Below, one piece after another: positions 55,771-64,000 of a DNA stretch of 64,000 nt (within the stretch, counting starts at the first letter, position 1; each line of letters starts with the position of its first letter). This DNA comes from Mycobacterium sp. UM_CSW (GTDB taxonomy: Bacteria > Actinomycetota > Actinomycetes > Mycobacteriales > Mycobacteriaceae): positions 20,014 to 84,013 of the forward strand of contig NZ_AUWQ01000007.1 in assembly GCF_000455205.1 (NCBI RefSeq), written 5' to 3'. The notes under the pieces are model-generated. The model did no database searches. It saw only the letters and a program-made list of their open reading frames with translations, and had not been told where the DNA came from. Made by a program: the position numbers and the translations under genes.

Positions 55771-55790
55771 GGGGGGCACGGGCGCCCCCC
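55771..55790 (-). terminator. GC hairpin downstream of the DUF3618 gene
   Basis: GGGGGGC and GCCCCCC, separated by 6 nt, form a 7-bp all-GC stem 18 nt after the stop of the DUF3618 gene and before the fadE promoter region. There is no T tract, as is usual for mycobacterial hairpin terminators. It could equally be a transcript-stabilising structure. Confidence 0.45.
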
Positions 55791-55807
55791 CAGTCACCGC
55801 CGGGCGT

Positions 55808-56041
55808 TCATCGCCGGCGTAGCCACCAGGCCAAGCCGATGATCGTGGCCGCGCCGAGCACGGCCGCTATCGCCAGGCGCGGCGCAGCGGACCGGATCCT
55901 ATCGGCCTTACCGGCGATCGCTTCGACGGTGGCGCTGAGTTGCTCGCGCGTCTGCTCGATGTCGGCCTGTAGTTCGTGGATGCTGGCGTCGGGCCCAACC
56001 GGTGGAGTTCCGGGACCCCGCGGCCGTTCAGCTCCGGTCAT
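55808..56041 (-). CDS. DUF3618-family small membrane protein
   Basis: A 77-residue protein with the DUF3618 signature IHELQADIEQTREQLSATVEAIAGKAD followed by a C-terminal membrane segment (LAIAAVLGAATIIGLAWWL) and basic tail. Such proteins usually sit next to Holin-X family proteins, as here, with a 14-nt overlap. The function is unknown; a role at the membrane in stress has been suggested by their company in other actinobacteria. Confidence 0.82.
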   Translation of the reverse strand: MTGAERPRGPGTPPVGPDASIHELQADIEQTREQLSATVEAIAGKADRIRSAAPRLAIAAVLGAATIIGLAWWLRRR

Positions 56042-56438
56042 GGCGGGCGTCTTTCACTGTCTGGACGTCTTTCTTGATGTTGGCGACGGTGAAGGGTGCC
56101 GCCGGTGCGACGTCTTCGGCTTGGTGCTTACTGAGCAGCGCCGCCGCCCCGGCCGCGGCGAACAGCGCCGCGGCGACGATCAGGGCGGCTGCCCACACCG
56201 GCACTGCCAGCGACACCGCGGCAATGCCCGCCGCGATCAGGCTGGCCAGGCCCGCTAAGCCAAGTATTCCGGCCACGCCGAACAGCCCCGCGCCAATGCC
56301 GGCGTGTTTCGCCGATCGCTCGATTTCCTTCTGCGCCAACTGCATTTCGTCGCGAACTAGCCGTGACAGCTGCGACGAAAGCTGACTCATCAGCTCGCCG
56401 ATCGACGCGTCCGGCGTCGGCTTTGCCTCCGGGTTCAT
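56028..56438 (-). CDS. Actinobacterial Holin-X/DUF1469-type membrane protein
   Basis: A 136-residue protein. An amphipathic helix (IGELMSQLSSQLSRLVRDEMQLAQKEI) precedes two membrane segments (about 48-75 and 80-105), the pattern of PF07332 proteins annotated as phage holin-like, although no phage genes are near. ATG at 56438 is used instead of 56510 because homologous sequence begins close to it and the extra 24 residues are Cys-rich and unlike the family. It overlaps the DUF3618 gene. Confidence 0.8.
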   Translation of the reverse strand: MNPEAKPTPDASIGELMSQLSSQLSRLVRDEMQLAQKEIERSAKHAGIGAGLFGVAGILGLAGLASLIAAGIAAVSLAVPVWAAALIVAAALFAAAGAAALLSKHQAEDVAPAAPFTVANIKKDVQTVKDARHDRS

Positions 56439-56574
56439 ACGCGGCTGGCTACCCCCGCATGCGCACGCCAAACCCGGCATCCTCTTTTGCACAGCCTCGG
56501 ATTCGTCCACATCCTGGTTCCGCGGCGAAGTCGCGCGCGGCCGTGGTGGCGGTCGGCGCGCCTACGGTCGGCAC

Positions 56575-57426
56575 ATGCGAACAGAACTGCCCGCCGAGCG
56601 GCTACAGCGACGCCTCGGCGCCGAGCCAGCTGACGAATCGGACCCGGAGGAACAGTCCCCGGACTCGGACGAGTCAGAGGACCCGAACTCGCTGTTGCCG
56701 CGCTGGCTTCCCGACGCCGCCGATCACCGGGGTTGGGTGGCGAAGATGCGCGCCGACCCGGGCCGCGCCGGTGCCATCGCGTTGGCGGTGGTGGCCCTCC
56801 TCGCGGTGCTGGTGACGGTGTTCACCCTGGTGCGCGACCGGCCTGCGCCGGTGATGTCGGCCAAGCTGCCGCCGGTGGAGAAGGCCGCGACCGCGAGCCC
56901 CAGGTCGTCGGCGAACCCGGGTGCCGGGCCGCCCGCTTCCGACCGGCCGGTGGTGGTCAGCGTGGTCGGGCTGGTGCACACCCCCGGGCTGGTCACCCTG
57001 GCGCCCGGCGCCCGCATCGCCGACGCACTGCAGGCCGCCGGGGGACCGGTGAACGGCGCCGACACCATCGGGTTGAACATGGCCCGGCCGGTCGGCGACG
57101 GCGAGCAGATCGTGGTCGGGCTCGCTCCCGTCCCGGGGCAGCGGACGGCGCTTGGCAGCTCGGTGTCCGCCGGGACGTCGGCGGCGGCCGGGCCGCCGGG
57201 GCCGGTCTCGGGGACGGTGAAGCCGAAGGTCGGTGAGGCGCTCGACCTCAACACCGCGACCCAGGAGCAGCTGGACGCGCTGCCCGGGGTCGGGCCGGTC
57301 ACGGCCGCGGCCATCGTCGCGTGGCGGCAGGCGAACGGGAAATTCACCAGCGTCGACCAGCTCGCCGACGTCGACGGCATCGGCCCGGCGCGGCTGGAGA
57401 AACTGCGCCCGCTGGTCCGTGTCTGA
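56575..57426 (+). CDS. comEA: ComEA-like DNA-binding protein
   Basis: A 283-residue membrane-anchored protein. An acidic N-terminus is followed by one membrane segment (about 66-86), a Pro/Ala-rich linker, an SLBB domain (about 117-180, VSVVGLVHTPGLVTLAPGARI), then a C-terminal double helix-hairpin-helix DNA-binding domain (LNTATQEQLDALPGVG and DVDGIGPARLEKL). In competent bacteria it receives DNA outside the membrane; natural competence is not established for mycobacteria. It precedes comEC by 5 nt. Confidence 0.9.
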   Translation: MRTELPAERLQRRLGAEPADESDPEEQSPDSDESEDPNSLLPRWLPDAADHRGWVAKMRADPGRAGAIALAVVALLAVLVTVFTLVRDRPAPVMSAKLPPVEKAATASPRSSANPGAGPPASDRPVVVSVVGLVHTPGLVTLAPGARIADALQAAGGPVNGADTIGLNMARPVGDGEQIVVGLAPVPGQRTALGSSVSAGTSAAAGPPGPVSGTVKPKVGEALDLNTATQEQLDALPGVGPVTAAAIVAWRQANGKFTSVDQLADVDGIGPARLEKLRPLVRV

Positions 57427-57431
57427 CCGCG

Positions 57432-58988
57432 GTGCGCGACCCGGCGTCCGCACACGTCGATGTGCGGCTGGTCCCGGCCGCGCTGACCGGCTGGCTGGTC
57501 ACCGCCGCCGGTATCTGCTGGCCGGTCGGACGGGCGGTCGCGGCGTGTTGTGTCGTGCTGCTCGGCGTGGGTGCGGCGCTGGCCTGCCACGCGGCGCTCG
57601 GGCCGGCTCGGGCCCCCCGGTTGCGGACGGTCGGCGCCGGCCTCGTGGCGGTCGGCGTGGTGGGCGCGGGGTTTGGTCTGGCCATCGCGCTGCGCAGCGA
57701 CGCGGTCGCTCACCACCCGATCACCGCGACGTTCGGCACGGCCGCCCCGGTGACGGTCAGCCCCACCGAGAGCCCGTTGCCCCTCGGGCCGGGCCGGTTG
57801 ATGTTTCGCGCCACCCTGCAGCGCCTGCGCGACGATAGGATGTCCGGTCGAGTGGTGGTCTTCGCCCGGGCGTCGGACTTCGGTGACCTCACCGTGGGCC
57901 GGCCGGTGCGGTTCACCGCGCGGATCAGCCGTCCGGGCCGCCACGACCTGACCGTCGCGGTGCTCAACGCATCGGGCCGTCCGACCATGGGCACCGCCGG
58001 GGTGGTGCAGCGCACCGCCCACGCCGTGCGCGGCCGGTTTGCCGCCGCCGCCCGCGAGACCCTGACAGTGGACCAGGCCGCGATGCTGCCCGCCCTGGTT
58101 CTCGGCGATACCTCGGCCGTAACCGGTCAGACCAGCCGCGAGTTTCGGGCGGCCGGCATGACGCACCTGACCGCGGTTTCGGGGGCCAACGTCACGATCG
58201 TGTGCGGGGCGGTGCTGTTCTCGGCCCGGTTGATCGGGCCGCGCGCCGCCGTCGCCCTCGCCGCGGTCGCGCTGGTGGCGTTCGTCATCGTGGTGCAGCC
58301 GACGGCAAGCGTGCTGCGGGCCGCCGTGATGGCCGCCATCGCGCTGACGGGGGTGCTGTCGTCGCGTCGGCGGCAGGCGATTCCGGCCCTGTCCGCCGCG
58401 GTGCTGATCCTGCTGGCGGTCGCCCCGCACCTCGCCGTCGACGTGGGCTTTGCGCTGTCGGTGCTGGCGACGGCCGCGCTGATCCTGATCGCGCCGGCCT
58501 GGTCGCGGCGCCTGGTCGGCAGGGGCTGGCCCAAGCCGCTGGCGGATGCGCTCGCCGTCGCCTGCGCCGCACACGTGGTGACCGCCCCGCTGGTCGCCGG
58601 CGTCTCGGGCCGCGTCAGCCTGGTCGCCGTGGCCGCCAACCTCGCGGTCGCGCCGGTGATCGCGCCGATCACCGTGTTGGGCAGCGCGGCGGCCCTGCTG
58701 TGTGTCGCGTGGCCTGCCGGCGCGCAGCTGTTGATCCGTTTCACCGGCCCGGAACTGTGGTGGGTCGTGAACGTGGCGAGGTGGTCGGCCGGCGTGCCCG
58801 CGGCGACGCTGCCGGTTCCGGCCGGTGCGCCCGGCGTGGTGCTGGTCGCCTCGGCCACCGTAGCGGTGCTTCTGGTGGGCAGACTGGCGTGTCGCTGGCG
58901 TTGGTGTCGCCGGGCGCTCGGATGGGCCGGGGGAGCGGCGGCCGTGTGCGCGCTGGCCTGGTCGCTGTCGGGAGCGCTCGCCGGTTAG
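57432..58988 (+). CDS. comEC: ComEC/Rec2-family DNA-uptake channel protein
   Basis: A 518-residue polytopic membrane protein with the competence domain (LPALVLGDTSAV, HLTAVSGANVTI) in the middle and about ten membrane segments. The C-terminal metallo-beta-lactamase domain found in longer ComEC is absent, as in M. tuberculosis Rv2414c (514 residues). GTG at 57432 is chosen from its spacing to comEA and homology; the open frame begins earlier, inside comEA. It lies upstream of holA. Confidence 0.88.
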   Translation: MRDPASAHVDVRLVPAALTGWLVTAAGICWPVGRAVAACCVVLLGVGAALACHAALGPARAPRLRTVGAGLVAVGVVGAGFGLAIALRSDAVAHHPITATFGTAAPVTVSPTESPLPLGPGRLMFRATLQRLRDDRMSGRVVVFARASDFGDLTVGRPVRFTARISRPGRHDLTVAVLNASGRPTMGTAGVVQRTAHAVRGRFAAAARETLTVDQAAMLPALVLGDTSAVTGQTSREFRAAGMTHLTAVSGANVTIVCGAVLFSARLIGPRAAVALAAVALVAFVIVVQPTASVLRAAVMAAIALTGVLSSRRRQAIPALSAAVLILLAVAPHLAVDVGFALSVLATAALILIAPAWSRRLVGRGWPKPLADALAVACAAHVVTAPLVAGVSGRVSLVAVAANLAVAPVIAPITVLGSAAALLCVAWPAGAQLLIRFTGPELWWVVNVARWSAGVPAATLPVPAGAPGVVLVASATVAVLLVGRLACRWRWCRRALGWAGGAAAVCALAWSLSGALAG

Positions 58989-59014
58989 TCGGTGTCGCGT
59001 GACACCATCGGGGG

Positions 59015-59983
59015 GTGAGCGAGGTTGCGCACCTGCACCTGGTGCTGGGGGACGAGGAGCTGCTGGTCGAGCGGGCCGTGGCCGACGTGCTGCGGTCGGC
59101 GCGCGAGCGGGCCGGAACCGACGACGTCCCGGTGAGCCGGATGCGGGCGGGCGACGTCGGCACCTACGAGCTCGCCGAGCTGCTCAGCCCGTCGCTGTTC
59201 GCCGACGAGCGCATCGTGGTGCTGGAGGCGGCCGCCGAAGCCGGCAAGGACGCGGCCGCGGTCATCGCCGCGGCGGCCGCCGACGTGCCGGCCGGCACGG
59301 TGCTGGTGGTGGTGCACTCGGGCGGCGGGCGCGCCAAGGCGCTCGCCACCGAGCTGCAGTCGCTGGGCGCCGAGGTGCATCCCTGCGCGCGGATCGCCAA
59401 GCTCAGCGAACGCGTCGACTTCATCCGCAAGGAGTTCCGCGCGCTGCGGGTCAAGGTCGACGAGGAGACAGTGACGGCGCTGCTCGACGCCGTCGGGTCC
59501 GACGTGCGCGAGCTGGCCGCTGCGTGCTCGCAGCTGGTCGCCGACACCGCCGGCCACGTCGATGCCGCCGCGGTGCGCCGCTATCACAGCGGGAAGGCGG
59601 AGGTGAAGGGCTTCGACATCGCCGACAAGGCGGTGGCGGGCGACGTCGCGGGGGCCACCGAGGCGGTGCGGTGGGCGATGATGCGCGGCGAGCCGCTGGT
59701 GGTGCTGGCCGACGCGCTGGCCGAGGCCGTGCACACCATCGGCCGGGTGGGACCGCTATCCGGCGACCCGTACCGCCTGGCGTCGCAGCTGGGCATGCCG
59801 CCCTGGCGTGTGCAGAAGGCCCAGAAGCAGGCCCGGCGCTGGACGCGCGAAACGGTTGCGGCCGCGATGAAAGTCGTGGCGGAGCTGAACGCCAACGTGA
59901 AGGGGGCCGTCGCCGACGCGGACTACGCGCTGGAATCGGCGGTCCGGCAGGTTGCCGAATTGGTGGCCGACCGGGGCCGCTGA
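59015..59983 (+). CDS. holA: DNA polymerase III subunit delta
   Basis: A 322-residue clamp-loader delta subunit that opens the beta sliding clamp. N-terminal [15 protein letters not shown] starts the AAA+ domain I, without a Walker A site, as expected for delta. [29 protein letters not shown] and the domain III region [22 protein letters not shown] are all conserved. GTG at 59015. It is convergent with rpsT, with a 23-nt gap. Confidence 0.92.
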   Translation: MSEVAHLHLVLGDEELLVERAVADVLRSARERAGTDDVPVSRMRAGDVGTYELAELLSPSLFADERIVVLEAAAEAGKDAAAVIAAAAADVPAGTVLVVVHSGGGRAKALATELQSLGAEVHPCARIAKLSERVDFIRKEFRALRVKVDEETVTALLDAVGSDVRELAAACSQLVADTAGHVDAAAVRRYHSGKAEVKGFDIADKAVAGDVAGATEAVRWAMMRGEPLVVLADALAEAVHTIGRVGPLSGDPYRLASQLGMPPWRVQKAQKQARRWTRETVAAAMKVVAELNANVKGAVADADYALESAVRQVAELVADRGR

Positions 59984-60006
59984 CCGGCCCAGAGAAGCTC
60001 GGGTGC

Positions 60007-60267
60007 TCAGATCTTGTTGAGCGCCCGCGCCAGCGCCGACTTCTTGTTCGCGGCCTGGTTCTTGTGGATCACGCCCTTGCTGGCCGCCTTGTCCAGCTTG
60101 CGGTTGGTCGAGACCAGCAACTCCGCGGCCTTCTCTTTGTCGCCGCCCTCGGCGGCCTCCCGGAACGCGCGGACGGCGGTACGCAGCGAGGACTTCACCG
60201 ACTTGTTGCGCAGCCGGGCGCGCTCGTTGGTCTTGATGCGCTTCTGCTGCGACTTGATGTTGGCCAC
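60007..60267 (-). CDS. rpsT: 30S ribosomal protein S20
   Basis: An 86-residue, Lys/Arg/Ala-rich helical protein: [21 protein letters not shown] at the start, and [18 protein letters not shown] at the end. It binds 16S rRNA in early 30S assembly. A good SigA-like promoter lies 75-104 nt upstream. It is the only minus-strand gene in this right-hand backbone part. Confidence 0.96.
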   Translation of the reverse strand: MANIKSQQKRIKTNERARLRNKSVKSSLRTAVRAFREAAEGGDKEKAAELLVSTNRKLDKAASKGVIHKNQAANKKSALARALNKI

Positions 60268-60341
60268 GCGTGAGTTCCTTCTTCGAATCGGTGATTGCGG
60301 TGCTTCTCGGGGGGCGGCCCCACACCCAATAGCGACTGCCC

Positions 60342-60371
60342 AGGTTAGCAGTCGGTTACGTTTTTTCCCAA
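60342..60371 (-). promoter_or_regulatory. Probable rpsT promoter
   Basis: Read on the minus strand: TTGGGA (-35, 60366-60371), 18-nt spacer, TAACCT (-10, 60342-60347) preceded by TGC as an extended -10. It points toward rpsT and would give a leader of about 65-70 nt. The hexamers are near SigA consensus. Confidence 0.6.
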
Positions 60372-60422
60372 AAGGGGAACCCGTGGCCTGCTACAACGCC
60401 GACGTGAGGCACCATCTCTAAA

Positions 60423-62120
60423 GTGAGTCTTCCGAGCCAGCTTGAGGACACCAGGCGGGGATCGCGCGGCGCCGTGGCGCGGCCGGATGCGCGCTCCGAA
60501 CGCATCTTCCGCGGCTACACCGCGTCGGACTCGTACGCCGAGGTTTACTCCAAGGCCTTCGACGAGATGTTCGACGCCCAGGGCACGGTCCGCGGCCCGT
60601 ACAAGGGGATCTACGCCGAGCTGGCGCCGTCCGACGCGTCCGAGCTGAAGGCCCGCGCCGAGGCGCTGGGCCGCGCGTTCATCGACCAGGGCATCACGTT
60701 CTCGTTGTCGGGCCAGGAGCGGCCGTTCCCGCTCGACCTGGTGCCGCGCGTCATCTCGGCGGCCGAGTGGAGCCGGTTGGAGCGCGGCATCACCCAGCGG
60801 GTCAAGGCGCTCGAGATGTACCTCGACGACATATACGGCGATCAGGAAATCCTCAACGACGACATCATTCCGCGCCGCCTGATCACCTCCTGCGAACACT
60901 TTCACCGGGAGGCCTTCGGCATCGTCCCGCCCAACGGGGTGCGGATCCACGTCGCCGGCATCGACCTGATCCGCGACGAGAAGGGCAACTTCCGCGTCCT
61001 GGAGGACAACCTGCGCTCGCCCTCGGGGGTGTCGTACGTGATGGAGAACCGGCGCACCATGGCGCGGGTCTTCCCCAACCTGTTCGCCACCCACCGGGTG
61101 CGGGCGGTCGACGACTACGCCTCGCACCTGCTGCGCGCGCTGCGCAATTCCGCGGCCACCAACGAGGCAGATCCCACCGTCGTCGTCCTGACCCCCGGCG
61201 TGGCGAACTCGGCCTACTTCGAGCATTCGCTGCTGGCCCGCCAGATGGGCGTCGAGCTCGTCGAAGGCCGCGACCTGTTCTGCCGCGACAACCAGGTGTA
61301 CATGCGCACCACCGAGGGCGAGCGCCAGGTCGACGTCATCTACCGGCGCATCGACGACACGTTCCTGGACCCGCTGCAGTTCCGAGCCGACTCGGTGCTC
61401 GGGGTGGCCGGCCTGGTCAACGCCGCCCGCGCCGGCAACGTCGTCATCTCCAGCGCGATCGGCAACGGCGTGGGCGACGACAAGCTCGTCTACACCTACG
61501 TGCCGACCATGATCGAGTACTACCTGGGCGAGAAGCCCCTGCTGGCCAACGTCGAGACGTACCGATGCTGGCTGGACGACGAGCGCGAAGAGGTCCTCGA
61601 CCGCATCGACGAATTAGTGCTCAAGCCGGTCGAAGGGTCCGGCGGTTACGGCATCGTCTTCGGCCCGGAGGCGTCCGACAAAGAGTTGGCCGCCGTCGCC
61701 AAGAAGATCCGCGACGATCCGCGGAGCTGGATCGCGCAGCCGATGATGGAGCTGTCGACCGTGCCGACGCAGATCGGCAGCTCGCTGGCGCCCCGCTACG
61801 TCGACCTGCGGCCGTTCGCGGTCAACGACGGCGACGACGTATGGGTGCTGCCGGGCGGATTGACCCGGGTAGCCCTGGTCGAGGGCTCGCGGGTGGTCAA
61901 CTCCAGCCAGGGCGGCGGGTCGAAGGACACCTGGGTGTTGGCGCCGCGCGCCGCGGCCGGCGCCCGGGAGCTGGGCGCCGCGGAGGTGGTGCGGTCGTTG
62001 CCGAAGTCCATCCCGGATCCGGTGCTCGACGGGTCGCCACGGCTGTCGCAGCAGCAGGCGCAGCCCAACGGGGCGCCGGACGAGCAGCCCCAGCAGCAGC
62101 AACAGCAGAGGATGCGCTGA
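60423..62120 (+). CDS. Circularly permuted ATP-grasp protein (Rv2411c-like)
   Basis: A 565-residue protein of the circularly permuted ATP-grasp type 2 family (DUF404/DUF407). Recognisable blocks: SDSYAEVYSKAFDEMFD, PPNGVRIHVAGIDLIRDEKG, FRVLEDNLRSPSGVSYVMENR, and the ATP-site region VEGSGGYGIVFGPEAS. The C-terminus is a Gln-rich tail (QQQQ near the end). ATP-grasp enzymes join a carboxylate to an amine; the substrate of this family is unknown. GTG start at 60423 has no clear ribosome-binding site. It overlaps the alpha-E gene (TGATG). Confidence 0.88.
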   Translation: MSLPSQLEDTRRGSRGAVARPDARSERIFRGYTASDSYAEVYSKAFDEMFDAQGTVRGPYKGIYAELAPSDASELKARAEALGRAFIDQGITFSLSGQERPFPLDLVPRVISAAEWSRLERGITQRVKALEMYLDDIYGDQEILNDDIIPRRLITSCEHFHREAFGIVPPNGVRIHVAGIDLIRDEKGNFRVLEDNLRSPSGVSYVMENRRTMARVFPNLFATHRVRAVDDYASHLLRALRNSAATNEADPTVVVLTPGVANSAYFEHSLLARQMGVELVEGRDLFCRDNQVYMRTTEGERQVDVIYRRIDDTFLDPLQFRADSVLGVAGLVNAARAGNVVISSAIGNGVGDDKLVYTYVPTMIEYYLGEKPLLANVETYRCWLDDEREEVLDRIDELVLKPVEGSGGYGIVFGPEASDKELAAVAKKIRDDPRSWIAQPMMELSTVPTQIGSSLAPRYVDLRPFAVNDGDDVWVLPGGLTRVALVEGSRVVNSSQGGGSKDTWVLAPRAAAGARELGAAEVVRSLPKSIPDPVLDGSPRLSQQQAQPNGAPDEQPQQQQQQRMR

Positions 62121-63097
62121 TGCTGGCCCGCAACGCCGAGGCGCTCTACTGGATCGGTCGCTACGTCGAGCGCGCCGACGACACCGCACGAATCCTGGAC
62201 GTCGCGCTGCACCAGCTGCTCGAGGATTCCAGCGTCGACCCGGACCAGGCATCCCGGTTGCTGCTGCGCGTCCTCGGCATCGACCCACCGGATCACGACC
62301 TCGACGTGTGGTCGTTGACCGACCTGGTGGCCTTCAGCACCAACGCGTCGGGCGGGTGTTCGATCGTCGATGCCATCACCGCGGCGCGGGAGAACGCGAA
62401 GTCGGCCCGCGAGGTGACGTCCAGCGAAATCTGGGAGTGCCTCAACACCACCTACCACGCCCTGGCAGAACGCGAGCGCGCCGCGAAACGCCTTGGGCCG
62501 CATGAGTTCCTGGCGTTCATCGAGGGCCGCGCGGCGATGTTCGCCGGGCTGGCCGACTCGACGCTGTCGCGCGACGACGGATACCGGTTCATGCTGCTGG
62601 GCCGCGCGATCGAGCGGGTCGACATGACGGTGCGGCTGCTGCTGTCGCGGGTCGGCGACAGCGCGTCGTCGCCGGCGTGGGTGACCCTGCTGCGCTCGGC
62701 GGGCGCACACGACACCTACCTGCGGACCTACCGGGGGGTGTTGGACGCGGGCCGGGTGGTCCAATTCATGTTGCTGGACCGCCTGTTTCCACGCTCGGTG
62801 TTCTACTCGTTGAGGCTGGCCGAGGACAACCTTGACGAGCTGGTGCACAGCCCGCAGAGCCGGATCGGGGCCACCGCCGAAGCGCAGCGGTTGCTCGGGA
62901 AGGCCCGCAGCGAACTGGAATTCGTCCAACCGGGTGTGTTGCTCGAGTCGCTGGATAGCCGCTTGGCGGGCCTGCAGCGAACCTGTCGGGATGTCGGAGA
63001 AGCGTTGTCGCTGCAGTACTTCCACGTGACCCCCTGGGTTGCGTGGTCGGACGCCGGCCAGGGCGCCCGACTGGTCGGCAGGCAGGGCGAAAACTGA
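62120..63097 (+). CDS. Alpha-E domain protein (DUF403; Rv2410c-like)
   Basis: A 325-residue, largely helical protein of the alpha-E family, the constant neighbour of the permuted ATP-grasp protein. It starts MLARNAEALYWIGRYVERAD, the family's hallmark N-terminus, with repeats of RxxExRA-like helices. It has no catalytic motif that I can name. The same length is found in M. tuberculosis. Its start overlaps the ATP-grasp stop and its stop overlaps the transglutaminase start, both by one base, so the three proteins are probably made in fixed ratio. Confidence 0.88.
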   Translation: MLARNAEALYWIGRYVERADDTARILDVALHQLLEDSSVDPDQASRLLLRVLGIDPPDHDLDVWSLTDLVAFSTNASGGCSIVDAITAARENAKSAREVTSSEIWECLNTTYHALAERERAAKRLGPHEFLAFIEGRAAMFAGLADSTLSRDDGYRFMLLGRAIERVDMTVRLLLSRVGDSASSPAWVTLLRSAGAHDTYLRTYRGVLDAGRVVQFMLLDRLFPRSVFYSLRLAEDNLDELVHSPQSRIGATAEAQRLLGKARSELEFVQPGVLLESLDSRLAGLQRTCRDVGEALSLQYFHVTPWVAWSDAGQGARLVGRQGEN

Positions 63098-63936
63098 TGT
63101 GGCGGCTGCGCGTGGTGCACACCACCGGCTACGCCTACCAGTCCCCGGTGACGGCCTCCTATAACGAGGCCCGCCTGACCCCGCGATCGGACACCAGGCA
63201 AAACGTCATCCTCAATCGCGTCGAAACCATCCCGGCGACAAGGTCGCACCGCTACATCGACTATTGGGGCACCGCCGTCACCGCATTCGACCTGCACGCG
63301 CCGCACACCGATCTCACGGTGACCTCGTCGTCGGTCGTCGAGACCGAACGGGGGGAGCCGGCGGTGGCCGAGGTCAGCTGGAGCGACCTGCGGTCCGAGG
63401 CCGTGATCGATCGTTTCGACGAATTGCTGCGTCCCACCGCGCACACGCCGACCGGCAAGCGCGTCGCGTCGGTCGCCAAGAAGATCGCCAAGTCCTATGA
63501 CCCCGCCGAGGCCGTCGTGGTGGCGGGCAAGTGGGTGCGCGGCGAGCTGGACTATCTGCCGGGGACCACGGGGGTGCACTCCTCCGGGCTGGACGCGCTG
63601 AACGAGGGTAAGGGCGTCTGCCAGGACTTCGTGCACCTGTCGCTGATGTTGTTGCGCGCCATGGGAATTCCGGGACGTTACGTGTCCGGGTATTTGCACC
63701 CGAGACGCAACGCCGTCGTGGGCGACACCGTCGACGGGCGAAGCCACGCGTGGATTCAGGCCTGGACCGGTGGCTGGTGGAGTTTCGACCCCACCAACGA
63801 CAGCGAGATCACCGAGCAGTACGTCAGCGTCGGCGCCGGGCGCGACTACACCGACGTCGCCCCGCTCAAGGGCATCTATTCCGGGGAAGGCGCGACCGAT
63901 CTCGACGTGATCGTGGAGGTCACCCGGCTGGCCTGA
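63097..63936 (+). CDS. Transglutaminase-like cysteine protease/amidase (Rv2409c-like)
   Basis: A 279-residue protein with an N-terminal bacterial transglutaminase-like beta domain (LRVVHTTGYAYQSPVTASYNEARL) and a papain-like catalytic core: Cys175 in GKGVCQDFVHLS, His217 in SHAWIQAW and Asp231 in WSFDPTND. All three triad residues are intact. In bacteria such proteins usually cleave or transfer peptide or isopeptide bonds. With the ATP-grasp ligase upstream, the operon could make and remove a peptide-like tag; that is inference. No signal peptide is seen. Confidence 0.9.
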   Translation: MWRLRVVHTTGYAYQSPVTASYNEARLTPRSDTRQNVILNRVETIPATRSHRYIDYWGTAVTAFDLHAPHTDLTVTSSSVVETERGEPAVAEVSWSDLRSEAVIDRFDELLRPTAHTPTGKRVASVAKKIAKSYDPAEAVVVAGKWVRGELDYLPGTTGVHSSGLDALNEGKGVCQDFVHLSLMLLRAMGIPGRYVSGYLHPRRNAVVGDTVDGRSHAWIQAWTGGWWSFDPTNDSEITEQYVSVGAGRDYTDVAPLKGIYSGEGATDLDVIVEVTRLA

Positions 63937-63942
63937 AAGCCG

Positions 63943-64000
63943 TCAGCCGTGCGGGCCCGGCAGGCCCAACAGCTTGCCGCCCGCGCCGCCCGCCCCGCCG
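63943..64000 (-). CDS. C-terminal end of a PE_PGRS-like Gly-Ala repeat protein (partial)
   Basis: On the minus strand the window edge reads GGAGGAGG then KLLGLPGPHG and TGA (63943-63945). Gly-Gly-Ala repeats followed by this type of short tail are typical of PE_PGRS proteins. A PE gene (PE24) occupies the same spot beside Rv2409c in M. tuberculosis. Only 18 codons are visible. Confidence 0.6.
   Translation of the reverse strand, partial: GGAGGAGGKLLGLPGPHG

Noticed and set aside
56028-56438. Phage holin indicating a prophage
   Set aside because: The Holin-X name is historical; the gene pairs with DUF3618 and no phage genes or att-like repeats are nearby.
1-64000. CRISPR arrays, rRNA, tRNA and insertion sequences
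   Set aside because: I saw no regular spacer-repeat array, no tRNA-like cloverleaf or rRNA sequence, and no transposase motifs or terminal inverted repeats.

Overview
The window is high-GC actinobacterial DNA from a slow-growing nontuberculous Mycobacterium. The evidence is a PE protein with a PE-PPE hydrolase domain, the last codons of a probable PE_PGRS gene at the right edge, MmpS/MmpL transporters, PapA/FAAL/PKS lipid genes, and a backbone that reads like the M. tuberculosis Rv2438c-to-Rv2409c segment in reverse orientation. I cannot name the species from sequence alone.

Backbone genes, left to right: nadE, rbsK, a class III cyclase homologue and its MscS-like partner, proA, a MoxR ATPase and VWA protein, nadD-rsfS-gpgP-octT-degV, comEA-comEC-holA, rpsT, and a three-gene ATP-grasp / alpha-E / transglutaminase operon. 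Many neighbours overlap by 1 to 11 nt, which suggests tight translational coupling. Relative to M. tuberculosis (from memory of that gene order), ahpC/ahpD, PE25/PPE41 and eis are missing at the expected places.

Three accessory blocks interrupt the backbone. Block A (1-6043) has a propionyl/acetyl-CoA synthetase, a TetR regulator divergent from a cytochrome P450 with a clear palindromic operator between them, a sirtuin and an isochorismatase-fold hydrolase. Block B (8152-17354) has the PE hydrolase, a 1-kb gene-poor stretch, and a compact operon encoding an MmgE/PrpD protein, an isocitrate-lyase/PEP-mutase superfamily C-C lyase, a two-subunit aconitase/LeuCD-like hydro-lyase and a PEBP protein. 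That operon is divergent from a GntR/UTRA regulator with a near-perfect operator. It looks like a dehydrate-hydrate-cleave route for a branched di- or tricarboxylic acid, with no synthase gene. It is the best candidate in the window for an undescribed pathway.

Block C (29140-56438) is a lipid island: an mmpS-mmpL pair, a DapB-like dehydrogenase, then fadD, a secreted PE-PPE-domain protein, mmpL, papA and a divergent 3727-residue two-module PKS, followed by an acyl-CoA dehydrogenase pair and two small membrane-protein genes. The fadD/pe/mmpL/papA/pks set matches the trehalose polyphleate (TPP) locus known from M. smegmatis and M. abscessus. The PKS has malonyl-type AT motifs in both modules, KR only in module 1 and DH-ER-KR in module 2. 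That suits repeated addition of a four-carbon unit with one double bond, as in phleic acids, except that module 1 has no DH of its own.

Other notable points: the cyclase homologue has lost four catalytic positions and the cyclic-nucleotide-binding domain of its coupled channel has lost its phosphate-binding residues; an F420/FMN-type PPOX gene has a decayed 5' end; proA may be leaderless. I saw no rRNA, tRNA, CRISPR array, insertion sequence or prophage.
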